In this document: positions 9,361 through 16,919 of the stretch, piece by piece
Layout of the letters: every line of letters starts with the position of its first letter
Position numbering within the stretch: position 1 is the first letter of the stretch
Origin: Psychrobacter sp. FME13
GTDB lineage: Bacteria; Pseudomonadota; Gammaproteobacteria; Pseudomonadales; Moraxellaceae
Direction: 5' to 3'
Length of the DNA: 38,874 bases
Assembly: GCF_014861395.1 (NCBI RefSeq)
Contig: NZ_RRYV01000020.1
Coordinates: 1 to 38,874 of the forward strand
Program-made: the position numbers and the translations under genes
Notes under the pieces: model-generated
What the model saw: only the letters and a program-made list of their open reading frames with translations
What the model was told of the DNA's origin: nothing
The model's database searches: none

Positions 9361-11991
9361 TTACTTGGCTTTGTCAGCAAGTTTATAAGCCATAACATAA
9401 TCCCCAATAGTAGTACCAACTGAACCATGTCCACCAGCTACCAATACGACCATCTGCTCACCTTTAGAATTTAGATAAGTCATAGGCGTCGCTTGGCCAC
9501 CTGCTGGAATACGAGCATTCCACAATACATCGCCATTTTTTAAATCATAGGCGCGGAAGTTGTTTTCAGTAGCCGCTGACAAAAATGCTACGCCTCCTTT
9601 TGTGATGATGGGTCCGCCAATACCAGGAACACCCAGCTCAAACTTCAATGGAATAGGGGACAAATCTTGCACGGTACCGTTTCTACGTTGATAGGCAATC
9701 TCACCGGTTGCTAGGTCAGCACCCGCTACTGTGCCCCATGGTGGTTGCTGACAAGGAATGCCTAACGGTGATAAAAATGGTCCCAGCTCTACCGCGTAAT
9801 CTGCACCTTTATTTTCATTAACTCCTTGCTCTCCTGTATTGGTTTCTCCCTCACCAAGATTGTCTCTAGGAATGAGTTTTGATGTAAATGCCAAATAAGT
9901 TGGCATACCAAACATTACGCCATTTTCAGGATCAACGGCGAGGCCGCCCCAGTTAAAGGTACCGAAGTTACCAGGATAGACCAAACTGCCATTCGTCGAT
10001 GGTGGTGTATAACGACCATCATAATTGAGTTGGTTAAACTCAATACGGCACATCATCTGATCAATGAGGCTAGCGCCCCACATGTCTTTTTCTTTCAACA
10101 TCGGCGGCTCAAAACTCAAACCAGAGTAAGGTTGCGTTGGAGCGACATGTTCACCTGCAACCAAGTAACCTTGCGGCGCGGCGCGTTCTTTGATCGGTAC
10201 GATTGGCTCGCCTGTTGCACGATTCAATACATACACATCGCCTTGTTTGGTGGGAACAACCAGTGCAGGCTGAACACCTTCTTTGGTTTTTAAGTCAAGT
10301 AAGCTTGGCTGAGCTGGCGTGTCCATATCCCAAAGATCATGGTGAACAAATTGTTGAACCCAGCGCGCTTTACCTGTTTTAATGTCTAAAGCGACAACAG
10401 ACGTCGCATATTTTTCTTCATCTGCGGTTCGATAGCTGCCTAATTGATCCGGTACACGATTGCCCATAGGGAAATAGACCAAACCAAGTTCTTCATCAGC
10501 GCTGGCGATCGCCCATGAGTTTGGTGAACTGGTTTTGTACATCTGAGTTGGATCATTGACATCGAAAGGCGCTGTGTTATCAGGATCTCCTGAATCCCAG
10601 TTCCATAGTAGCTCGCCAGTATTGACATCATACGCACGAATAACACCAGAAGGTGAATTGACGTCGTAGTTATCATTAACGGCACCTGCCACCACAATCG
10701 TATTGCCTACCACTATCGGAGGCGACGTTGAATAATAATAACCCGCTTGTTTAAATGGCATATTGTGCATTAAATCTAAAGCACCATCTTTACCAAAATC
10801 TTGACAACGTTGCCCAGTATTTGGGTCAAGTGCATATAACTTAGCATCGGAAGTTGGAATAAATATTTTTGCATCGCATTGCTTAGACGCGTTTTCAAAG
10901 GTATTACCAGCTACTTTCTGAACTGGTGTATGGCCGGTCTTGACAGTTGTGTTAGTCACAGCTGCATTATTGGTATTTGCGCCATTGATGGCATTATTAC
11001 TATTTGTCTCATCATTAATAACTGGAGAAATACTATCAGTACCAGCTTGACCTGCATAATAGGACACGCCTCGACACGTTTGATGTTGGCGTTGTAGATT
11101 TTTTCCTACTTTGGGGTCAAACTTCCATAATGTTTGACCAGAGTCTGCGTCCAAAGCTAATACCCAGTTGTGTGGAGTGCACATATATAGGGCATTGCCA
11201 ATCTTTAAAGGAGTTGCCTGATAGGTGGTCTCACCGATATCATTAGGACCTTTGACATCACCTGTTTGAATTTGCCAAGCAAGCTCTAAGTCTTTGACAT
11301 TATCAGTGGTGATTTGAGTCAGAGGCGAGTAGCGCTGCCCATAGTCAGTACCACCATACGCGCTCCACTCACCCTCTGGCGTTTGCTCGCCATTTGATAA
11401 CGGAACACCAAGATTTGTAGGTGTTGAATTTTGATCAGCACCATCTTTGGCAGTTAAATTGAGTTCACCTAACTTATCGGTGGCATTATTAGCCATACTA
11501 CCAAAAGAGATCAGTGCGCCCACAACCACACTAGCCAGCAATCCCCAATAATAAATAGGGTTTTTTGAGTTATTTTTGGCGTCTTTGAAGGGAGTTGTAA
11601 TAAGATTTTCGGAATGTAAGCTCGATGTACCATTAGCAACTAAATTTTTATCAGAGCTCTTTGATACTCGAGTTTTATTACCCTGCATCTTGTTAGATAC
11701 CCATGGCAATAACATTAATAAACCAAATATCAGCGGAAAGCCCAAGCGAGTTGCCAGTGCCCACCAATAAAACCCAGATTCCCAAAGCGCCCAAGCCAGG
11801 GTCGCTATAATAAAAATAGTATAGAGCCCATAGGCGCTCCAATGTCTTTTAAATAGCAAAAATGCTGTGACAAGCATCGTAATGCCAGCAATAACATAGT
11901 AAGCGCTACCGCCTAACGAGAGTAAGTAGGTACCTCCAATAAGCAAAGGTGCGGCAAAAACCGCCATAATAATAGCTATGAATTTTTCCAT
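9361..11991 (-). CDS. gcd: Membrane-bound PQQ-dependent glucose dehydrogenase
   Basis: Gcd oxidises glucose to gluconolactone in the periplasm with PQQ and passes electrons to ubiquinone. The protein has four N-terminal membrane helices in roughly the first 100 residues, a fifth near 148-166, then an eight-bladed PQQ domain. Typical stretches are EWSAYGGTDYGQRYSPLTQI, WVQQFVHHDLWDMDTPAQPS, MWGASLIDQMMCRI, FNWGGLAVDPENG and the end GGQATPMTYLNSKGEQMVVL with GDYVMAYKL. An open frame extends to TTG 12033, but ATG 11991 is preferred because AGGTGG lies about 9 bases before it; this gives 876 residues. That is longer than the roughly 800 usual for the family, owing to an Asn/Thr-rich insertion near residues 314-370 and a polar linker before helix 5. 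The pqq operon lies directly downstream and supplies the cofactor. Confidence 0.95.
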   Translation of the reverse strand: MEKFIAIIMAVFAAPLLIGGTYLLSLGGSAYYVIAGITMLVTAFLLFKRHWSAYGLYTIFIIATLAWALWESGFYWWALATRLGFPLIFGLLMLLPWVSNKMQGNKTRVSKSSDKNLVANGTSSLHSENLITTPFKDAKNNSKNPIYYWGLLASVVVGALISFGSMANNATDKLGELNLTAKDGADQNSTPTNLGVPLSNGEQTPEGEWSAYGGTDYGQRYSPLTQITTDNVKDLELAWQIQTGDVKGPNDIGETTYQATPLKIGNALYMCTPHNWVLALDADSGQTLWKFDPKVGKNLQRQHQTCRGVSYYAGQAGTDSISPVINDETNSNNAINGANTNNAAVTNTTVKTGHTPVQKVAGNTFENASKQCDAKIFIPTSDAKLYALDPNTGQRCQDFGKDGALDLMHNMPFKQAGYYYSTSPPIVVGNTIVVAGAVNDNYDVNSPSGVIRAYDVNTGELLWNWDSGDPDNTAPFDVNDPTQMYKTSSPNSWAIASADEELGLVYFPMGNRVPDQLGSYRTADEEKYATSVVALDIKTGKARWVQQFVHHDLWDMDTPAQPSLLDLKTKEGVQPALVVPTKQGDVYVLNRATGEPIVPIKERAAPQGYLVAGEHVAPTQPYSGLSFEPPMLKEKDMWGASLIDQMMCRIEFNQLNYDGRYTPPSTNGSLVYPGNFGTFNWGGLAVDPENGVMFGMPTYLAFTSKLIPRDNLGEGETNTGEQGVNENKGADYAVELGPFLSPLGIPCQQPPWGTVAGADLATGEIAYQRRNGTVQDLSPIPLKFELGVPGIGGPIITKGGVAFLSAATENNFRAYDLKNGDVLWNARIPAGGQATPMTYLNSKGEQMVVLVAGGHGSVGTTIGDYVMAYKLADKAK

Positions 11992-12031
11992 GAGCGGAAC
12001 CACCTGTTTATATAAAAGCAGATTGGCATGC

Positions 12032-12069
12032 AATGATGGACGACCAGTTAAAACTAGGCGTCCATCATT
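12032..12069. repeat. Inverted repeat in the gcd leader
   Basis: AATGATGGACG (12032-12042) and CGTCCATCATT (12059-12069) form a perfect 11 bp inverted repeat with a 16-base spacer. It can be extended by two C-G pairs if one A is bulged. It lies 40-78 bases upstream of the gcd ATG, inside the expected 5' untranslated region, and could be an operator or an RNA hairpin. Confidence 0.6.
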
Positions 12070-12123
12070 ACATACCTATGTAATTAACAAATAAATCAAA
12101 CGTCGAATAACGTTTTGGACTTT

Positions 12124-12153
12124 ATTTTATCACTTATACACAAGATCAGTAAA
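12124..12153 (-). promoter_or_regulatory. Candidate promoter of gcd
   Basis: On the minus strand TTTACT (12148-12153) and TAAAAT (12124-12129) are spaced by 18 bases. This is a plausible sigma70 promoter that would give a gcd leader of about 125 bases containing the inverted repeat at 12032-12069. Weak support, by eye only. Confidence 0.35.
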
Positions 12154-12200
12154 GGTGAGGTAAGATAGGAAAAACTGTTTGGTAAGTGTTTTAGATACTA

Positions 12201-12370
12201 GGGCGTGTCTTCATTTTAAAAATGGTGATAAAAATTAGATAAATTGTAGTCAAACAAGGAAAATAGCGCCGTTAATATCGGGATATTACCTAGCTATTTG
12301 ATGAAGTTTGGCAAAATTTAGCCATTTTTAGCCCATTTAGATGTCCATCGATTGAATTGAAGACACGCCC
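12201..12370. mobile_element. MITE-like element with 13 bp terminal inverted repeats
   Basis: The segment starts with GGGCGTGTCTTCA and ends with the exact reverse complement TGAAGACACGCCC, 170 bases in all. It is flanked by TA on both sides (12199-12200 and 12371-12372), consistent with a TA target duplication. The arms stay partly similar further inward (CATTTTAAAAATGG against CAATTCAATCGATGG). No open frame is present, so it would depend on a transposase elsewhere. It lies upstream of gcd. Family not assigned. Confidence 0.7.
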
Positions 12371-12573
12371 TAAACTGTTTTTGATATAAATCCATAAATG
12401 CATAGCCTAAGACTCAAGTCCTCACTAGCAGACTGAGCTTCTTCCTAGAGATGTTACGTTAAATGGTTTTCATGCAAAAAAAAGTCATCGGTTCGAGTGC
12501 TCGAAAATAGCTCTGCTATCATGAGAATAATACATAAGTTTAAGTTCCAAAAAACTATCTATAGAAATCTGCT
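12371..12573. other. Intergenic stretch, nothing recognised
   Basis: Between the MITE-like element and the broken Sel1-type gene I see AT-rich DNA without a convincing open frame, RNA gene or terminator. It may carry the relic promoter of the following pseudogene. Confidence 0.4.
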
Positions 12574-12791
12574 ATGACCCTCCCTAAAACCTCTTTAACA
12601 CGTAAATATATCCTTTTTTAGCAGCAGCGATGCTGTCTGTGTCAGCTATGGTTACTGATTTTAGCCAAGTTCAACGCGAAGCTAATCAAGGTGATGCTGA
12701 TGCCTAATATGTGCTTAGGATGATATACGTCAAAGGCGAAGGCGTGCGACTAAACACCATGACTACTAAAAAATGGTTTGAGCTATGCTGA
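12574..12791 (+). pseudogene. Broken Sel1-repeat (TPR-like) secreted protein gene
   Basis: Starting at ATG 12574 the frame reads MTLPKTSLTRKYIL and then meets a stop in a T-run. If one T is added back, it continues LAAAMLSVSAMVTDFSQVQR, a normal signal peptide, and then EANQGDADA, stop, YVLRMIYVKGEGVRLN and TKKWFEL. The second part matches one Sel1 repeat (A-x-QGDADAQYxLGxMYxxGEGV--W). The internal stop TAA stands where CAA (Gln) is expected. The gene therefore carries a frameshift, a nonsense change and a lost 3' end, which stops just before the IS3-type remnant. Confidence 0.75.
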
Positions 12792-12843
12792 AGAAACCGT
12801 AGAGGTAAATTTGGTAAACTAAGCGTATTAATCGGAGTTTATC

Positions 12844-13200
12844 ATGACCAAGAAAGTAAGAACCTACTGTGACGAATTTAAAGCCGAGGCAGTCAAGAAG
12901 ATAGCAGACAATAATGGCAATATCTCAGCGACCGCAAAGCAGCTTGGCATCGCCATGCAGACCTTATCTAATTGGCACAATAAAGCCAATCAAGGCAAGC
13001 TTATCAGCACTCAGCAATATGAACCTGATCTTATGGCAGCTATTCAAGAAATAAAGTAGCTCAAGCGACAACTTAAAGTTGCTGAAGAAGAGCGAGAGAT
13101 ATTAAATGAGGAGGGATAAAGCGGAGCATTGCTTCGCCCCGACGCAAGGGGAGAGCTATGCTCGAGTGAGGCGACGGCGTACTTTGCCAAGCACAGCTAG
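12844..13200 (+). pseudogene. IS3-family orfA (transposase HTH subunit), disrupted
   Basis: The intact first part (12844-13059, 71 residues) begins MTKKVRTYCDEFKAEAVKKI and contains the helix-turn-helix NISATAKQLGIAMQTLSNWH of the Tnp_1/HTH_8 type. A TAG at 13057-13059 interrupts the leucine-zipper region, which continues in frame as LKRQLKVAEEEREIL. After that, about 64 extra bases (13107-13170) break the frame before the expected end ATAYFAKHS and stop (about 13170-13200). Two independent lesions make this a dead gene. Confidence 0.8.
13107..13170. repeat. Palindromic insert inside the IS3 orfA relic
   Basis: Comparing with the sequence expected for orfA (EILKK-ATAYFAK), about 64 bases appear to be inserted between the codons for EIL(K) and (K)ATAYF. 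The insert can fold into a long imperfect hairpin: GAGCATTGCTTCGCCCC (13124-13140) against GGGGAGAGCTATGCTC (13148-13163), loop GACGCAA. Its GC content is higher than that of the surroundings. It may be a small mobile palindrome. Confidence 0.55.
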
Positions 13201-13205
13201 TAAAG

Positions 13206-13856
13206 TACGCCTTTATAAAAACTAATAGACAGGTCTTTAGTATCGTCTCTATGTGCCGTGTGTTAAGCGTCAAACCATCAAGCTATTACGACTGGAGTAG
13301 TCGCGATATCAGCGAGCAGCAGATACATCGCAACCATTGTGAGCTACTAGTTAAAGCCGCTCACAGTGAAAGTAAAGAACGTTATGGTTATGAACGTTTG
13401 CATGCAACACTCACCGAGCAAGGCCATGACATCACCTATATCTGGACAAATGAGGGTTGGCTGTATTTAGCAGGCGTTAAAGACTTATACATTAAAGAGC
13501 TTGTCGGTTACGCCATCATCAAACGCATGACAGCAGATCTAGTATGCAAAGTATTGAACATGGCCATCAAGAACAAACGACCCAGTAAAGGGCTAGTCGT
13601 TCACTCTAAAATAGGCAGCCAGTATGTAGCCACGCGTACCATAAGATCATCAAGCAGCCTCACTTTACAAGCTCAATGAGCGCTAAAGGTAACTGCTTTG
13701 ACAACGCACCCATAGAAAGCTTCTGGGGCATATTGAAGAACGAACTAGTATATTACCAAGACTATAAAACAAGGTTTGCCGCTATTACCAATATCATTAG
13801 ATATATCGAGTTGTACTACAATCAAACGAGGATGTTGATGAAGATGACTTTATGAA
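13206..13856 (+). pseudogene. IS3-family orfB (DDE transposase), disrupted
   Basis: The remnant reads through FIKTNRQVFSIVSMCRVLSV and KPSSYYDWSSRD, then ERYGYERLHATLTEQGHDI. It then jumps directly to TYIWTNEGWLYLAGVKDLY, where the first catalytic Asp region begins, so the usual 50-60 residues between these blocks are missing. The frame holds to VHSKIGSQYVA, where the second catalytic Asp (normally HSDRGSQY) is changed, and then shifts. SAKGNCFDNAPIESFWG, with the catalytic Glu, follows in another frame, then KNELVYYQDYKTRFAAITNI and YIELYYNQTR. The final C-terminal block is missing. Confidence 0.82.
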
Positions 13857-14043
13857 TAGTTAGTAGGTATGAGAATTAATCAATCATCAACCAACCTTAA
13901 TAAGGGTTTATCATATAATGATGATTGCATGAGCTTATCATCAGGTATTGTCTATTTAACTTATGGCTACCTGAAATGAGGTTCACGAGGAAGCATATTA
14001 AAATAAAAGAATAGCACAGGTATATTGCAGATTGGTTCATGAA
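13857..14043. other. Short stretch between the IS relic and the DAHP synthase relic
   Basis: No intact gene is visible. A minus-strand frame runs on from the DAHP synthase remnant, but the residues after FGW show no convincing family match, so this DNA is probably decayed aroG-type sequence or unrelated filler. Confidence 0.4.
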
Positions 14044-14306
14044 CCAGCCAAAAATCGTACGCGGCTTTTCAAAGTAGCTTCTCATGACTATGAGTATTTT
14101 TTTACTTTATCAGATAGCTATCTCAGGCGCTGTGCATACTTAGTGCCAGTATTACAGTCATGAATAGAGCACAGGCCATATATCACAAGCAAGCAAGAAT
14201 CTTTGCCTTCTACGATATTAGCCACTGTTCTTCTAAATTCAGAAATTTTGGGGTGATCTTGTAAGGACAGTGAGTATTGCGTCTTTAATGAATGAGAAAG
14301 AATCAA
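14044..14306 (-). pseudogene. Decayed 3-deoxy-7-phosphoheptulonate (DAHP) synthase fragment
   Basis: On the minus strand, residues LKTQYSLSLQDHPKISEFRR, TVANIVEGKDSCLLVIYGLC and SIHD, then KYAQRLR, match the N-terminal region of class I DAHP synthases (AroF/G/H; typically GKDDRLLVVCGPCSIHD). A TAG stop stands where Gln is expected; the same frame goes on with LSDKVKKYS and then shifts. In the new frame LIVMRSYFEKPRTIFGW matches the conserved block VMRVYFEKPRTTVGW. The gene is therefore broken by a stop, a frameshift, changed active-site residues (YGLC for CGPC) and loss of its 3' two thirds. Intact DAHP synthase feeds the shikimate pathway to chorismate, the source of DHB made by the neighbouring genes. 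Confidence 0.8.
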
Positions 14307-14320
14307 ATGACATTAACTGG

Positions 14321-14348
14321 GCGATTGGTATGATTTATCGCCAATCGC
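14321..14348. repeat. Inverted repeat downstream of basB
   Basis: GCGATTGG (14321-14328) and CCAATCGC (14341-14348) form an 8 bp stem with a 12-base loop, about 85 bases after the basB stop. There is no T-tract on the minus strand, so it is at best a weak or factor-dependent transcription end or an mRNA-stabilising hairpin. Confidence 0.4.
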
Positions 14349-14433
14349 ATTGAAAAACACAGCACCATTATGACGAAGTTTGCATATACCAATATATCAA
14401 AAATCGCGTGTAAATTTGCGCTCTTAAATCACA

Positions 14434-16611
14434 TCAGAGTAGCACTTGACCGAGCTTATAATCACTGCCATTGGTCGTGTTTAGTATCGCTAATATCTGA
14501 CTGATTTTGTCACAAATACTCTCTACCAGCGCCGTAGAATAGCGGTCTTGTTGATAGGTGGTCACTATGCGCAAAGCATGCTGATCTTCTTCAAATACAT
14601 CATCCATAATCTCAAAATGCAGCCCAAACATCGAAATGTCTTTTTTCGGTGGTATCTGCTGATAGTTTAGCGCTTTATTATTAGGAGCAGTTAACGCGCC
14701 ATTTAAGGCATTATTTGAATGAATGTGTATATAGACATCAAAGAGTAGGCCATCGGTAGGGGACATCCCCAGTGATTTTTGGATAATATCAATCGGGATG
14801 TCTGCATAGCGCATAGAGTCATTGATGGTAAAGGTAATATCGTTGAGTAGCGATTCAACAGATTGCTCAGTATCGAATTGGATACGATGTGCGACCATTG
14901 TTGTAAAATAGCCAACCGTATCGAAGAATTCGGCATCGGTTCTGCCAGAGGCGGACGTACCAATAACGATATCGTCTAACCCACTTTGCTTGTGCAAAGA
15001 CAGGGCGATCGCTGTATATATAACCGCAAATAAGGACGAACCATGTTGCCGAGCAAAGGCAGATATTGTCTGATAGGCCTCTGCACCAAGATCCAGCTCG
15101 ATGCATTGCGCGTTGGTTGATACCTCATTTGGCGTGATAGTAGCACTTGGGTCAGGCGGCGCAAAGCCCTTAGGAGCCTCACGTAACCTATCTGTCCAAT
15201 AATTGACATGTTGCTGGTTGATACCTTGCAGCTGCTGAAGTAGTGCAAAATCATTGATATTGCCTGCGCTTGTATCCCACTGCGGCTCTTGATGTAGCGC
15301 TCGAGACCAATAAGCCTGAGAGAGGTCTGCCATGATGGTATTTAATGACCATTCATCAATGACCATATGATGTATCAGTAGGGACAATACTTGCGGTTCA
15401 GATGCTGGACTTGGCAAAAAGCGAATTCTTAATGGCAGCTCAGAGGCGAGGTCAAATTGGTAATCGGCTTCATCAGTTAGAGTGACGCCTTGACTGTCTT
15501 CACTAAACCAAAACCATTGATATTGATCCAGCTCTGAGACGGGCACAATTCGCTGTAGCGTTACATCGTTCTGTGTGTGAAAGGTCGTACGCAAACTGGC
15601 ATGACGTTTGATGATGTCGCTAAAAGCTTGATAGAGAATCTGTTCATCGACCGCCTCAGAAAAAGCGATAGCAAAAGGCAGGTTGTATATCGAACTAAAG
15701 TCGTAGGCCGTATAAGCATGCCACAAAAACTGCTGCGCCAATGTCAGCGGCGCTTGTTCTTGAAAAACGGCAGCACCAGTCGCTGCCGTTGATGCTTCGG
15801 TCGTGTGGTCAGTTTTATTGACGCTCACATGCTCGGCAAGGGCGGCAGCTGAGGGTGATTTAAAAAAATCGTTAAAGCCAATGTCGATACCATGAGACTG
15901 GGCAAGTTTGCCAATAATACGGGTGGCCAGTAAGGAGTGACCGCCATAATCAAAGAAATCATCTGCCGCGGTCATCTCAGGCTCGGCAAGGGCGGCGCGA
16001 AATTCGCCAAGGATAATGGCAGTACGCGCTTCTTGATCTTGCGCCTGCTCTGAGGCGATTTTTTGTGTGTTGTGTGTGGATACTGGCGTTTTAATGGCTG
16101 TCCAGCTCAGAGTAGCATCTTTCGGCATTTGCTGATGATAGCGGTTTCGTATGACACCAGTAAGGTCTGCTAGTTGATGAGCTTGATCAAGTATGGGATG
16201 CAACTCCAATATAAGAACCGTATCGCATTCAGTATGTACAATAAATGAATTAAAAGGCGGGTTAAGCGCCGCACTCCATGGCATATCCTTTAGCTTGGAC
16301 ATATAGGTAGGGATGTCGATAGCAGCCACGCTAGCTGTCTGTAAGCAGCACTCAGATTGTTCATATTGGTATTTATACAAGTCCCCATCATCACTAAAAC
16401 GATATCTGACATTTAAGTCAGGTATCTCTTCGATAGTGTCTTTAATCGCTTGGCGTAATACCCCCTCATCGATATCGCCACTCAGACGCCAAGCCCCACT
16501 ATGTCGAATAACCTGTTCAGGTTGTTGTAATTGTAACATCCAAATATGCTCTTCATAGTCGCTGACTGGCTTGGGTGGCTGTACTTGTGATGTAGAATTC
16601 TGCGCCAACAT
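14434..16611 (-). CDS. basB: Nonribosomal peptide synthetase, carrier plus condensation domains (BasB-like)
   Basis: A 725-residue siderophore synthetase. Residues about 18-165 look like the first lobe of a condensation domain, but the catalytic HHxxxDG motif reads HPILDQ near 138. A peptidyl carrier domain follows (about 194-262) with DDFFDYGGHSLLAT and the phosphopantetheine Ser226. A full condensation domain occupies about 285-715 with HHMVIDEWS (His414, His415, Asp419); the usual Gly after Asp is Glu. In acinetobactin-type pathways this protein holds the amino acid and joins the finished acyl chain to N-hydroxyhistamine. The ATG follows AGGAC by about 6 bases. It lies alone on the minus strand behind the Fur box at 16920, away from basA and basD. 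Confidence 0.88.
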   Translation of the reverse strand: MLAQNSTSQVQPPKPVSDYEEHIWMLQLQQPEQVIRHSGAWRLSGDIDEGVLRQAIKDTIEEIPDLNVRYRFSDDGDLYKYQYEQSECCLQTASVAAIDIPTYMSKLKDMPWSAALNPPFNSFIVHTECDTVLILELHPILDQAHQLADLTGVIRNRYHQQMPKDATLSWTAIKTPVSTHNTQKIASEQAQDQEARTAIILGEFRAALAEPEMTAADDFFDYGGHSLLATRIIGKLAQSHGIDIGFNDFFKSPSAAALAEHVSVNKTDHTTEASTAATGAAVFQEQAPLTLAQQFLWHAYTAYDFSSIYNLPFAIAFSEAVDEQILYQAFSDIIKRHASLRTTFHTQNDVTLQRIVPVSELDQYQWFWFSEDSQGVTLTDEADYQFDLASELPLRIRFLPSPASEPQVLSLLIHHMVIDEWSLNTIMADLSQAYWSRALHQEPQWDTSAGNINDFALLQQLQGINQQHVNYWTDRLREAPKGFAPPDPSATITPNEVSTNAQCIELDLGAEAYQTISAFARQHGSSLFAVIYTAIALSLHKQSGLDDIVIGTSASGRTDAEFFDTVGYFTTMVAHRIQFDTEQSVESLLNDITFTINDSMRYADIPIDIIQKSLGMSPTDGLLFDVYIHIHSNNALNGALTAPNNKALNYQQIPPKKDISMFGLHFEIMDDVFEEDQHALRIVTTYQQDRYSTALVESICDKISQILAILNTTNGSDYKLGQVLL

Positions 16612-16739
16612 AGTTTGTCCTATTTAATAAAAGTCAATAAAAACCTCATTCTTGTAAAGAGGCATGTGTGTAAAAAGGGTTGGTGTAGCAGCGTATTTGT
16701 ATCAATGCTCCTATACTCATGCCTCACGTCTAATAATAA

Positions 16740-16758
16740 GTACCCGATCGGGTTGTAC
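16740..16758. repeat. Short palindrome upstream of basB
   Basis: GTACCCGATCGGGTTGTAC contains the perfect 12 bp palindrome ACCCGATCGGGT (16742-16753) inside a near-perfect GTAC...GTAC frame. It lies about 130 bases upstream of basB. It could be an operator, but no regulator is known here. Confidence 0.4.
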
Positions 16759-16777
16759 ATCAAAAAGTAAGCCGTCC

Positions 16778-16815
16778 AGCGCCCCATATCCTATCTAAAT
16801 AAGATATGGGGCGCT
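16778..16815. repeat. 13 bp perfect inverted repeat upstream of basB
   Basis: AGCGCCCCATATC (16778-16790) pairs exactly with GATATGGGGCGCT (16803-16815), with a 12-base spacer. It lies in the divergent basB/basG region, between the Fur box and basB. In basB mRNA it would form a strong leader hairpin, if transcription starts near the Fur box. There is no adjacent T-run typical of a terminator. Confidence 0.6.
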
Positions 16816-16919
16816 GACGTTTTGTACTCATAAATTGTATGCACAAGTAAAACGTACCAAAACATATCAGCGAGCTAAGCATTGATGAGCAAATCAGAGT
16901 CTTAATTTTAAATGAGGTT

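Larger units (their letters stand above)
12800..13856 (+). mobile_element. Decayed IS3-family insertion sequence
   Basis: The remnants of orfA and orfB of an IS3-family element lie in the normal order. orfA carries an early stop and an extra palindromic insert; orfB has an internal deletion, a frameshift and a missing C terminus. The outer boundaries are estimates, because I could not find a clear pair of terminal inverted repeats. It lies between two other pseudogenes and cannot move by itself. Confidence 0.75.

Noticed and set aside
11992..12033. TTG start adding 14 residues to glucose dehydrogenase
   Set aside because: It lies inside an inverted repeat, lacks a ribosome site, and ATG 11991 has AGGTGG at good spacing directly before the first membrane helix.
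13073..13273. Minus-strand open frame across the IS relic
   Set aside because: It lies opposite orfA/orfB remnants and the palindromic insert, has no ribosome site and matches no family I know.
13897..14085. Small minus-strand open frame as a membrane protein gene
   Set aside because: Its first 14 residues (MRSYFEKPRTIFGW) are a DAHP synthase block continuing from the broken upstream frame, so it is a pseudogene fragment with a random tail.
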